Shown: piece by piece, positions 8,040 to 15,139 of the stretch
Layout: every line of letters begins with the position of its first letter
How positions within the stretch are numbered: the first letter of the stretch is position 1
DNA from: Vicinamibacteraceae bacterium
GTDB taxonomy: Bacteria > Acidobacteriota > Thermoanaerobaculia > Multivoradales > Multivoraceae
Length of the DNA: 64,000 nucleotides
Assembly (NCBI GenBank): GCA_012270995.1
Contig: JAAXHG010000122.1
Coordinates: forward strand, 72,841-136,840
Reading direction: 5' to 3'
The notes under the pieces: model-generated
The model's input: the letters and a program-made list of their open reading frames with translations, nothing else
Database searches by the model: none
Told to the model about the DNA's origin: nothing
Translations under genes and position numbers: made by a program

Positions 8040-8510
8040 CTACTCCTCGGCTGCCGAGCCCTGTATCTCCTCGATGATCCGGCGCCGCACCTCGGTCGGG
8101 TTGGTGACCGGTTGGCTGCGCAACCGTCCGACTTCGGCTGGCTCGTAGGGCTTGAGATCCTTCGCGTTCTCGGGATCGAAGCGCCTGACGATCCAGGTCA
8201 TCAACCTGGCCAGGGCCTCGTCGTCGATCAGAGCCTGGGAGGCGCCGGGCACCTGAACGAGATAGTCCCGCCACTCGGGGCTGGCGATGAACTTGCCCAC
8301 TTCGCCGGGCAGGGGTGGGACCGTGCCCTCCACGCCGGAGCCGTCGGTCATGTGACAGCCCTGGCAGTGCAGCATGTAGTCGAGGTGAGCGAGACGGTAG
8401 GTCTCCTTCTCGTCCGCCTCGGCCCCGGCCGCGGCCCCGCTCGCGCACACGACGAGGATCGCGAGCAGAACGAGCGGGCGATGCCCTTCGCGGTGTACCT
8501 TGGAATGCAC
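8040..8510 (-). CDS. Small periplasmic monoheme cytochrome c of the amine dehydrogenase operon
   Basis: 156 residues with an N-terminal signal peptide (PLVLLAILVVCASGAAAGA, about 12-30) and one heme-binding motif CQGCH at residues 49-53. The distal part has several Met residues that could be the axial ligand. It is the last gene of the operon, 13 bases after the light-chain gene. The aromatic amine dehydrogenase cluster of Alcaligenes faecalis has a small monoheme cytochrome gene in the same place (orf-2, from literature recall). It is therefore the likely electron acceptor for the TTQ enzyme, replacing the amicyanin found in mau clusters. Confidence 0.85.
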   Translation of the reverse strand: MHSKVHREGHRPLVLLAILVVCASGAAAGAEADEKETYRLAHLDYMLHCQGCHMTDGSGVEGTVPPLPGEVGKFIASPEWRDYLVQVPGASQALIDDEALARLMTWIVRRFDPENAKDLKPYEPAEVGRLRSQPVTNPTEVRRRIIEEIQGSAAEE

Positions 8511-8523
8511 GAGTCGTGGACTC

Positions 8524-9042
8524 CTACTCCGCGACGGACAGAATGCGGGACATCGTGCAGTGGTAGCCGAACGGAGCGCCGCCGTTGCCGCACCAGAGGA
8601 CGGAGTTCGAGCGCTGGGGGTGATAGCGCATTGTGTCGCCCTCGTTCGTGTTGCAGTAACAGCGCTGGCACGGGAAGGCGCCGCAGCAGTCGTGGTAGGC
8701 GACGACGTAGCTCTTGCCGTCCGCCGGATTCATGCAGGTGCCGGTCCAGGTGATGGGCGCGGCCTTGGACCCCGGCGGACAGGAGTTCGTCGAACCGCCG
8801 CAGCAGCCGCATAGCCAGCCGTCGACCGAGCAGTACGCCCAGTAGTCGCACTGCATGGGATCCTGCATGGGTTCGGCCGCGTCGTCCGCGGCTTCCTGGC
8901 CGAAGGTCCGGTCCACCGGCAGCAGCGGCAGCAGAACGCCGCCGGCGATGGCGCTGCCGATGGAACCCAGCACGGATCGCCGGGACGTCCTGTCGGCCAG
9001 ACGAGTGGCCACGCGAACCGAGATGTTGTCGAACCAGTTCAT
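8524..9042 (-). CDS. aauA: TTQ amine dehydrogenase light (catalytic) chain, aromatic-amine type
   Basis: 172 residues. This is the catalytic subunit that carries tryptophan tryptophylquinone and deaminates primary amines in the periplasm. The leader has twin arginines (TSRRSVLG, R21-R22) followed by a hydrophobic stretch, as expected for Tat export. The mature part has the family pattern CDYW...CS.DG.LC, NSCPPGSK, NPADGKSY, YHDCCG and YHC near the end. The two Trp expected to crosslink are W99 (ITWTGTC) and W150 (VLWCGN). There are 14 Cys, against 12 in the methylamine enzyme of Paracoccus. The extra ones (CGCCGG, FPCQRC) match the aromatic amine dehydrogenase pattern as I recall it. Hence aauA rather than mauA is preferred, moderately. 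Confidence 0.85.
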   Translation of the reverse strand: MNWFDNISVRVATRLADRTSRRSVLGSIGSAIAGGVLLPLLPVDRTFGQEAADDAAEPMQDPMQCDYWAYCSVDGWLCGCCGGSTNSCPPGSKAAPITWTGTCMNPADGKSYVVAYHDCCGAFPCQRCYCNTNEGDTMRYHPQRSNSVLWCGNGGAPFGYHCTMSRILSVAE

Positions 9043-9050
9043 GGCAAACC

Positions 9051-9689
9051 TCACGATGGTGGTTGTGATCCGCCTGCGATGAGCACCCGGCCTTCTTCCT
9101 GGCGCTCGAGAAACTCCTGTATCGAACTGACGCCCAGCCTCTTCGCCTCGAACAGGCTCTCCACGTGCTCCCTGCTGTTCGTGAGCCCCTGCGCCGCGAC
9201 GAACCCGTTCTCGTCGAGCAGCACGCCGTACGGGAGCTTGCCGATCTCGTAGGTCATGCCGAGTTCCGGCGAGAGGACATAGGCGAAGTCGTCGAGCCGG
9301 CTCTTGCTGCGAAACTCCGCGTGCTGCGCCGGATCGCCGTCGCTGGCGAAGACGAGTCGGAGCCAGTCCGACTCTTCCCGGGCGATGGATCGGAGCGCAG
9401 GAAGGAGTTGGGCGCAGACGGGGCACTTGGGCGTCAGGAACGTGATCAGCGTGCTTCTTCCATCCGGATCGGGAGCGCCCAGGACGACCGCTTCGCCGTC
9501 CAGGGTGTCGAGCTGGAACTCCGGCGACTTCTCGCCGACCCGCACCGTCTTGCTCAGGGCCAGCGCGCCGACCGGGCCGATCCGCTGGTGGATCACGCCG
9601 ACCTGGCGCGCGAGCGCGAACGTCACCACGGCCAGACAGAGAATCGCGAATCCCATGACCGCGAACAGGATGCCGACGGAGGTCGTCAC
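9051..9689 (-). CDS. aauD: MauD/AauD-like thioredoxin-fold maturation protein
   Basis: 212 residues from a GTG start that overlaps the previous stop codon (GTGA). One N-terminal membrane anchor (SVGILFAVMGFAILCLAVVTFAL, about 4-26) is followed by a periplasmic thioredoxin-like domain with the active-site motif CPVC at residues 89-92, preceded by LITFLTPK. MauD and AauD are needed for stability and disulfide formation of the Cys-rich light chain. A reductase or isomerase role fits the 14 Cys of the next gene product. The stop is 8 bases before the light-chain ATG. Confidence 0.88.
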   Translation of the reverse strand: MTTSVGILFAVMGFAILCLAVVTFALARQVGVIHQRIGPVGALALSKTVRVGEKSPEFQLDTLDGEAVVLGAPDPDGRSTLITFLTPKCPVCAQLLPALRSIAREESDWLRLVFASDGDPAQHAEFRSKSRLDDFAYVLSPELGMTYEIGKLPYGVLLDENGFVAAQGLTNSREHVESLFEAKRLGVSSIQEFLERQEEGRVLIAGGSQPPS

Positions 9690-10246
9690 GACGTTTGCTC
9701 CCGGAGCAGACCGTGATTGGCGATGAGGACGTCCGCCGTAGCGTACATGGCGATGGCGAACAGGCCGAGCGAGAACGCGCCGGCATAGTCGGCGAACGCG
9801 AGCGGCCGCGCGGTTGCCTCGGGCGCCAGCAGCAGAGCCACGGCGACCAGCACGAGGTTCCTCAGCACCAGAGCCCATCCGGCGGGTTGGCCCGCCGCGC
9901 CGGCCCACGAGCAGCCGCAGTCCTCTGGTGCGATGCCGCGGAGGACGCTCACAGCCATGCCGAGCGCGTAGAGGCCGAGCAGTCCCGCAACCAGCCCGGC
10001 GGCCGCCGCTCCCGAGGGATACACGGCGCAGAGCCCGGCGGCGGCAAGCTCTCCGGCAACCAGTGCCGCCGTGACGACGGCGGCCAGGACGGGCCAGCCA
10101 GGCAGGCCGAAGCTCTGCAAGTAGCGGGACGTGATCGCCGCGGTCGTGCGCAGGTCGCGCATCTTGTGCACGGCGGTGCCGAGAAACAGCAGCGTGAGCA
10201 GAACTCGCGCGGCGATCTGGACGACCGGGTCGATGCCGAGGCTCAT
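9686..10246 (-). CDS. aauE: MauE/AauE-like integral membrane maturation protein
   Basis: 186 residues with four to five hydrophobic helices (VLLTLLFLGTAVHKM, VLAAVVTAALVAGELAAAGL, AAGLVAGLLGLYALGMAVSVL, ALVLRNLVLVAVALLLA, AFSLGLFAIAMYATADVLI). It carries the C-G-C pair (EDCGCSW) that MauE-type DoxX-like proteins use in disulfide exchange. It lies between the heavy-chain gene and aauD, as in every known BEDA cluster. It is expected to work with AauD in folding or export of the light chain. The heavy-chain stop is 8 bases upstream and its own stop overlaps the next GTG. Confidence 0.88.
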   Translation of the reverse strand: MSLGIDPVVQIAARVLLTLLFLGTAVHKMRDLRTTAAITSRYLQSFGLPGWPVLAAVVTAALVAGELAAAGLCAVYPSGAAAAGLVAGLLGLYALGMAVSVLRGIAPEDCGCSWAGAAGQPAGWALVLRNLVLVAVALLLAPEATARPLAFADYAGAFSLGLFAIAMYATADVLIANHGLLREQTS

Positions 10247-10254
10247 GGGCGGAG

Positions 10255-11436
10255 TCAGTTCCAGGGTTGCATCAGGACGAGGACGCCTCTGACCTCCACA
10301 TCGGGGTTCAGGGTGCGCGTCAGCTCGCCCGTGTTCGCGTCGTAGATGTCGACGTGGCTGTAGGTCGAGACATAGAGGAGCGGCGCGTCGTCCTGGCTCA
10401 CCGCGACCGCGGCCGCGGCCTTGTCCATCTTGTAGCGCGCCAGCCGTTCACTGCTCTCGATGTCGAACACCCAGGTCTCGAAGCCGAAGCCGCGGTGGAA
10501 GTCGTAGCCGCCGGGCTTGCGCTCGAGATCCGGCACGGAGGACATCAGCAGGAAGAGGCGGCCGGACGCTTCGTGGATCGCCATGTGCTGGTTCGGCGCG
10601 GCGGGCACCCAGACCCCCGCGTCGTCCTCGTCACGGAACGTCCAGGGCTCCTGGAAGCTGATCCCGCCGCCGCTCGTGTCGACGGCGTGCATCACGCCGC
10701 GCACCGAGGCGAAGTACCACACGTCCCCCGACCTGGCGCCCGTGGGGTGGAGGGGATCCCCCTCTGCGTCGAAGAAGCCCGGGTGGGTTTCTCTTCCGCT
10801 CTCGGCGCCGTTCTCATCCAGATCGACGGTCAGCACGGATCCGTCCCCGCACAGCGACAGGAACCGGCGGGGGCCGGCCGCCATCGTGTGCGCGCAGCCG
10901 CCGGTCTCGATCTCGCCGACGTACTTCCGTTCCTCGAGGTCGACGACGCCGAAGCTCAGCGCGGGCGTGAAGAACGACTGGATGAGGAAACGATCGTTGT
11001 CCGTCAGGGTCGTCAAGTTGCTGCTCGCCAGCCCCCGCATCGCCTTCGGCGGGTCGATCGGGATCTCTCCCTTGATCTCGAGCGTCTTCGCATCGAAGAT
11101 CTCGACCACCTCGACGAGATCGCCGTGGTAGCCGCGCGTCATGTAGACGGCGTGGTTGTAGATCTCGTCGCCCGTGCTGGGGATCTGGGGCAGGAGGCCC
11201 TGGTAGCCGAGTTCGATCGAGCCGAGAAGCGTGCCGGAGTCGGCATCGATGAGGTCTGCGTGCGCGTAGTTCGCGAAGGACGCGATCCAGACCCAGTGCG
11301 CGCCGTCCGGCTTGTCCGGCAGGGTCGCGGTGATCAGCGGCTCCGGCAAGGAGGCCGGATCGATCTGTGCCGAAGCGGGAACTCCGGCGAACCCCATCGA
11401 GGCGGCGAGCGCCAGCGCGAAGAACGTCCTCTTCAT
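10255..11436 (-). CDS. aauB: TTQ amine dehydrogenase heavy chain (beta-propeller subunit)
   Basis: 393 residues with a signal peptide (FFALALAASMGFAGVPASAQ, about 5-24). The mature protein resembles the seven-bladed propeller of MauB/AauB: 'HWVWIASFANYAHADLID', 'GDEIYNHAVYMTRGYHGDLVEV', 'FQEPWTFRD', 'APNQHMAIHEASGRLFLLMS' and 'HRGFGFETWVFDIES' are recognisable family stretches. It scaffolds two light chains and shapes the amine channel. AAAGGA lies 6 bases before the ATG, and a 29-codon leader frame ends 2 bases before the start. The much longer open frame upstream is antisense to the TonB receptor gene and was discarded. Confidence 0.88.
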   Translation of the reverse strand: MKRTFFALALAASMGFAGVPASAQIDPASLPEPLITATLPDKPDGAHWVWIASFANYAHADLIDADSGTLLGSIELGYQGLLPQIPSTGDEIYNHAVYMTRGYHGDLVEVVEIFDAKTLEIKGEIPIDPPKAMRGLASSNLTTLTDNDRFLIQSFFTPALSFGVVDLEERKYVGEIETGGCAHTMAAGPRRFLSLCGDGSVLTVDLDENGAESGRETHPGFFDAEGDPLHPTGARSGDVWYFASVRGVMHAVDTSGGGISFQEPWTFRDEDDAGVWVPAAPNQHMAIHEASGRLFLLMSSVPDLERKPGGYDFHRGFGFETWVFDIESSERLARYKMDKAAAAVAVSQDDAPLLYVSTYSHVDIYDANTGELTRTLNPDVEVRGVLVLMQPWN

Positions 11437-11438
11437 AC

Positions 11439-11528
11439 CTATTCCTTTCGGGTCCAGGCTTCTGTTGCCGAGGCGGCAAGGAGCGTGACCGCTACGGATC
11501 CGCGGGCGAGAAGTCGCGCCAAACCCAT
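11439..11528 (-). CDS. 29-aa leader-like small ORF directly upstream of aauB
   Basis: ATG-initiated frame of 29 codons (begins MGLARLLARGSVAVTLLAAS, ends ATEAWTRKE) with a perfect GGAGGAGG ribosome site 5 bases before the ATG. Its stop is 2 bases before the aauB start codon, so the two would be translationally coupled. The peptide looks like a short signal or hydrophobic peptide. It does not resemble PqqA, as no conserved Glu-Tyr pair is present. It may be a leader peptide or a small membrane protein. It is too short for homology to be judged by eye. Confidence 0.45.
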   Translation of the reverse strand: MGLARLLARGSVAVTLLAASATEAWTRKE

Positions 11529-11579
11529 GTCGTCCTCCTCCGGAAAGCGTCCCCGGGTCATGCCGGAACCGCCTTCTCA

Positions 11580-11627
11580 ACTGTGTCCTGATCGAGTCAC
11601 TGTGTCCGACACGGTAGGGGAAGTCAA
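11580..11627 (-). promoter_or_regulatory. Putative aau operon promoter with repeated operator half-sites
   Basis: On the minus strand TTGACT (11627-11622) and CACAGT (11604-11599) are 17 bases apart, a sigma70-like arrangement. Two copies of ACTGTGTCC (plus strand, 11580-11588 and 11599-11607) have a 19-bp period and overlap the -10. The second also forms a GTGTC-C-GACAC palindrome. This is a plausible regulator site controlling the amine operon. The 303-bp gap holds this, the leader ORF and the divergent promoter. Confidence 0.4.
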
Positions 11628-11659
11628 GGTAGATAGGGGCATTTTCAGGTTCGCTCAGA

Positions 11660-11682
11660 TTCGCTAAGAAAAGTTCCTTGAC
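11660..11682 (+). promoter_or_regulatory. 23-bp motif shared with the 2499 gene promoter (-35 region)
   Basis: Begins TTCGCTAAG and ends CCTTGAC; 21 of 23 bases match 2414-2436. An extra TTCGCT lies 10 bases to the left, giving a short direct repeat. TTGACT at 11678-11683 is a good -35 box for the receptor gene, with TAAACC 16 bases further as the -10 candidate. Confidence 0.5.
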
Positions 11683-11692
11683 TCCCCGACGG

Positions 11693-11715
11693 AACACCGT
11701 AAACCTTACGGTGTT
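11693..11715. promoter_or_regulatory. Perfect 10-bp inverted repeat overlapping the receptor promoter
   Basis: AACACCGTAA and TTACGGTGTT face each other across a 3-base centre. The palindrome covers the presumed -10 region and ends 24 bases before the receptor ATG. Symmetry, length and position fit an operator for a dimeric repressor better than a terminator. Confidence 0.5.
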
Positions 11716-11739
11716 GGAAACAGCGCCAAGGAGGTTCGC

Positions 11740-14556
11740 ATGACGTCGTCTCCTCGTTTCGCCCCGAAGCTCGTCTTCACCCTGGTTGTTCTGGCGCTCC
11801 TTGTGTCGACGGCGATGTACGCCCAGAACGTCGGCAGCGTGCGCGGCACGGTCCGTTCGGCGGACGGCGAGCCGCTGCCCGGAGTCCTGGTGCAGGCCAC
11901 GGGCGACATCGTGCGCGGCGAACGCACATCCATGTCGGGTGTCAACGGTGATTGGCTGATCCCCGGGCTTCCGCCCGGCCTGGTGACCTTGACCGCGACG
12001 CTCGAGGGACTCGAAACCGAGACGGTCGAGGGTGTCCGCGTCTCGATCTCCGGTGTCGCCGTCGTCGACTTCTCGATGCGGGTCGCAGGTGTCGAGGAGG
12101 CGATCACGGTGACTTCGGAGGCGCCGATTCTCGACGTGACGAGTTCCTCGGCCAGCAGCAGTTTCCAGGCCGACTTGATCGACGCCAAGCCGACGACCCA
12201 GCGCAACTTCCAGGAACTCGCCCTGATGGCTCCCGGCGTGTCGGCGAACGGCAACGTCGGGTCGGTCGGGGTCTACTCGGGGTTCGTTTCCGCCTACGGA
12301 CGGGACGAGGGGTCGGTGGCCTGGAACGTCGACGGCCTGGACATCAGCTTCCCGGATACCGGCAACATCTGGGGCGCCTGGGCGGACCCGGACACGATCG
12401 CCGAGGTGCAGGTGCTCGGCGTCGGAGCGCCCGCCGAGTACGGGAACATGACCGGCGCCGCGGTGAATGTAGTCACCAAGTCCGGCACGAACACCTTCCA
12501 GGGACGCATCGCCTACACGGGCGAGTTCGACGGTCTGACCTCGGCGGGTCCGCAAGTGGAGGACGCGGTTGGGGTCGAGCGCGGCTTCGTCAGAGACACA
12601 TACAACAGTTGGACCCTGTCCGCGGGCGGCCCGATCGAGAGAGACAAGCTGTACTTCTTCGCCGCGGTCGGGCTCAAGGAGGATCTGCTGATCGAGCCGG
12701 GAGCGACGCCCGGCATCGACATCCCGGTCAGCACCTTCGACCACTACAACCTGAAGCTCGACTGGTCGCTCAATCCTTCGCACACGCTGACGGGCGCCTT
12801 CCAGTTCGAGGACTACGCGCGCTCCTACGGCGACAGCGGCCGCGTGATCACGAATCCGGGCGCGGTGGGCACGGAGTACGTCGTGGTCCCCTACACCCGG
12901 TTGGGTTACCAGGGGATCCTCGGCAGCAACACGATCCTGGAACTGAACTGGAACGACATCCACAACAAGAACCGCAACGTCTCGGCGACCGGCAGCCTGG
13001 AGGCGCCCTTCATCGACTACGACACGAGTCCCGCGACGTCGAGCGGCGGCAAGAGGTACCCCTACATGTATCCCGTGTGGTGGAACCGCGGCCACGCGAA
13101 GGTGACGCACTTCGCCGAGGACCTCGCCGGAAGCCACGAGTTCAAGTTCGGATTCCAGTACAGCAGCAGCGGCGAGAAGGCGGCGGCCGTCTATCCCGGC
13201 TTCGGCGGCAAGTACTACTACAAGTTCTTCGGCACCTACTACGAGTACTCGCGCAAGGAGCACTACTACGGCGCGGAGACGGAGGCGTTCGGGCTGTACG
13301 TGGACGACTCGTGGCGGGTCAACGACCGCCTGACGCTGAATCTCGGTGTACGGACCGACTCGGATGGTGGCTACATTCCGCCCTATCCGCTCCTGGAGTC
13401 CTACCTCTGCGACGAGCTGAACTGCGGCGTGACGACTGGAGAGTTCTCGCCGAAGTACCCGGACGTCGTGGATTACTCGAGCGTGGACCCGAGACTTGGA
13501 CTGGCCTACCGGATCGGCGACGGCGACCGCCAGGCCGTGCTCCGGCTATCCGCCGGCCGCTACCACGAGATGAACGTCGTCTCCAACTGGCAGCAGCCCC
13601 ATCCCGACCGGCCGGTCGCGCAGTGGCGCACGAGCGCGAACCGGCATGGCCCGTTCACCTTTGCTTGGGAGGTCGGCAACGGCACGTTCCGACTGCCGAG
13701 GAAGGACCTGAAACGGCCCCAGACAGATCAGTACGCGGTTGGGTACGAGAAGCAGGTCGGGGAGTACGTCGTCGGTCTCCAGCTCATCACGCACGAAACG
13801 ACGGACATGATCGGCTGGCAGATCGGGGACGACGGCGAGTACGAGGACGTGCCCTACGTCAACCCGCTGACAGGCGAGACGAGCATGTTGAAGAACATGA
13901 TCGTCCAGCCGACGCTGCAGAAGGGCAACCGCCCCGGGAACGCGGCGAACGCACCGCCGGGGACGAAGTACCACCAGAAGTACCAGGGCGCCTTCCTCAC
14001 CTTCGCCAAACGGCACACCGGCCGCTGGTCGCTGAACGCGTCGCTCGGCTGGGCGGAATCGAAGGGGTTCCAGCCCGACGCGCTTCAGGAGAGCCAGAAC
14101 AACGCCTTCTACATCGGCAACCAGGGTTCCGACCCGAACCATCACCTCTTCGGAGGCGAACTGGGTCAGAGCGACCGGCCGTGGACGTTCCGGACCCAGG
14201 CGACCTTCGATCTGCCCTGGGACCTGCGGCTGGTGACGATCCTGAACTACGAGGACGGCCGACCGTACCGCTACATGACGCGCGTGCGTCTGAACCAGGG
14301 GAACGTCACGGTTCCGCTGGAGGCGATGACCGGCGACCGCCGGATGCCCGCGCGCAAGCAGATCGACATCGGTCTGTCGCGCCGGTTCACGCTGGGCGAC
14401 CAGGTTGGCCTGAAGGTTGACCTGCAGGCGCTGAACCTCCTGGACGACGACGGCCACTACTACTGGGGCAGCTACGGCCGCTATCCGGCAGAACTCGTGC
14501 CGTCGAGGTACTTCCTGCCGCGGCGGATGGCGATACGCGTGGGCCTCGACTTCTAG
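11740..14556 (+). CDS. Oar-like TonB-dependent outer-membrane receptor
   Basis: 938 residues. Signal peptide about 1-29 (VLALLVSTAMYAQ). Residues about 32-113 are a carboxypeptidase-regulatory-like beta sandwich (GSVRGTVRSADGEPLPGVLVQATG), followed by a plug domain (about 120-235) with the 'EVQVLGVGAPAEYGNMTGA' and 'NVVTKSGTNTFQG' stretches. A large beta-barrel full of alternating aromatic residues ends in RVGLDF, the C-terminal Phe expected for outer-membrane insertion. Such receptors take up large or complex substrates. AAGGAGG precedes the ATG. It is divergent from the aau operon and is followed 21 bases later by an NTF2-like lipoprotein gene. Confidence 0.92.
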   Translation: MTSSPRFAPKLVFTLVVLALLVSTAMYAQNVGSVRGTVRSADGEPLPGVLVQATGDIVRGERTSMSGVNGDWLIPGLPPGLVTLTATLEGLETETVEGVRVSISGVAVVDFSMRVAGVEEAITVTSEAPILDVTSSSASSSFQADLIDAKPTTQRNFQELALMAPGVSANGNVGSVGVYSGFVSAYGRDEGSVAWNVDGLDISFPDTGNIWGAWADPDTIAEVQVLGVGAPAEYGNMTGAAVNVVTKSGTNTFQGRIAYTGEFDGLTSAGPQVEDAVGVERGFVRDTYNSWTLSAGGPIERDKLYFFAAVGLKEDLLIEPGATPGIDIPVSTFDHYNLKLDWSLNPSHTLTGAFQFEDYARSYGDSGRVITNPGAVGTEYVVVPYTRLGYQGILGSNTILELNWNDIHNKNRNVSATGSLEAPFIDYDTSPATSSGGKRYPYMYPVWWNRGHAKVTHFAEDLAGSHEFKFGFQYSSSGEKAAAVYPGFGGKYYYKFFGTYYEYSRKEHYYGAETEAFGLYVDDSWRVNDRLTLNLGVRTDSDGGYIPPYPLLESYLCDELNCGVTTGEFSPKYPDVVDYSSVDPRLGLAYRIGDGDRQAVLRLSAGRYHEMNVVSNWQQPHPDRPVAQWRTSANRHGPFTFAWEVGNGTFRLPRKDLKRPQTDQYAVGYEKQVGEYVVGLQLITHETTDMIGWQIGDDGEYEDVPYVNPLTGETSMLKNMIVQPTLQKGNRPGNAANAPPGTKYHQKYQGAFLTFAKRHTGRWSLNASLGWAESKGFQPDALQESQNNAFYIGNQGSDPNHHLFGGELGQSDRPWTFRTQATFDLPWDLRLVTILNYEDGRPYRYMTRVRLNQGNVTVPLEAMTGDRRMPARKQIDIGLSRRFTLGDQVGLKVDLQALNLLDDDGHYYWGSYGRYPAELVPSRYFLPRRMAIRVGLDF

Positions 14557-14577
14557 ATTCAGAAAGGTGGTTCCGAC

Positions 14578-15132
14578 ATGAAGATCAAGGCTGAGACGCC
14601 GTTCCCGTTCGATCGCCGCACCCTACTGGCCGCGGCTCCGCTCGGAATCCTCGCGTCGGCCTGCGCTCCGGCGGAGGAAGCCGGAGCCGCGGAGGAGGAA
14701 GCCGCCCCCGCGGCGGATCAGACCGCTTCAGCGGATGAGGATGCCGGTCTGACGGTGGAGGAAATCTCCCACCGGCAGACCGCGCGCGACTTCGTCAAGG
14801 CGCTCGAGACGAGTGACTGGGAGTGGTTCTCCAGCGTCATGGCCGACGACGCCCGGTTCATCACCCACGCGGCCGAAGGGCCGTGGGCGCGGTCGATGAC
14901 GGAGGGCGGCGACGTGATCCTCGAGAACATGAAGCAGTTGATGGGCGGCCTGAAGGATCCCAACCTGATGATCACCAGGGAGCGGGTGCTCGGGCACCTC
15001 GTGATCCACGAGCGGGAGGAGAGCTTCACGACCGACGAGGGTCCCAGGACCTCGAACATCACGGCCATGTACCTCGTCCACGACGGCAAGGTGCAGGTGT
15101 GGTTCGAGTTGGTGGGTGACCTGCCGGCGTAG
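14578..15132 (+). CDS. NTF2/SnoaL-like lipoprotein
   Basis: 184 residues. The N-terminus has an RR pair and a hydrophobic stretch ending in a lipobox (LGILASAC), so it is probably a Tat-type lipoprotein. An Ala/Glu linker (about 30-60) leads to an NTF2-like cup (SHRQTARDFVKALETSDWEWFSSVMADDARFITHAAEG, residues about 65-105, to the end), the fold of SnoaL and ketosteroid-isomerase relatives. GAAAGG precedes the ATG, and it very likely shares a transcript with the receptor gene. Substrate unknown. It stops 7 bases before the convergent sulfatase-like gene ends. Confidence 0.75.
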   Translation: MKIKAETPFPFDRRTLLAAAPLGILASACAPAEEAGAAEEEAAPAADQTASADEDAGLTVEEISHRQTARDFVKALETSDWEWFSSVMADDARFITHAAEGPWARSMTEGGDVILENMKQLMGGLKDPNLMITRERVLGHLVIHEREESFTTDEGPRTSNITAMYLVHDGKVQVWFELVGDLPA

Positions 15133-15139
15133 TGCCGGC

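Noticed and set aside
11439..11528. PqqA-like quinone precursor peptide
   Set aside because: It lacks the conserved Glu-x3-Tyr core, and the cofactor of the adjacent enzyme is made from its own Trp residues.
11437..13263. Minus-strand open frame extending the amine dehydrogenase heavy chain by about 600 codons
   Set aside because: It runs antisense to a well-supported TonB receptor and is Arg/Val-rich in the way of high-GC shadow frames; the signal peptide and ribosome site fix the true start.
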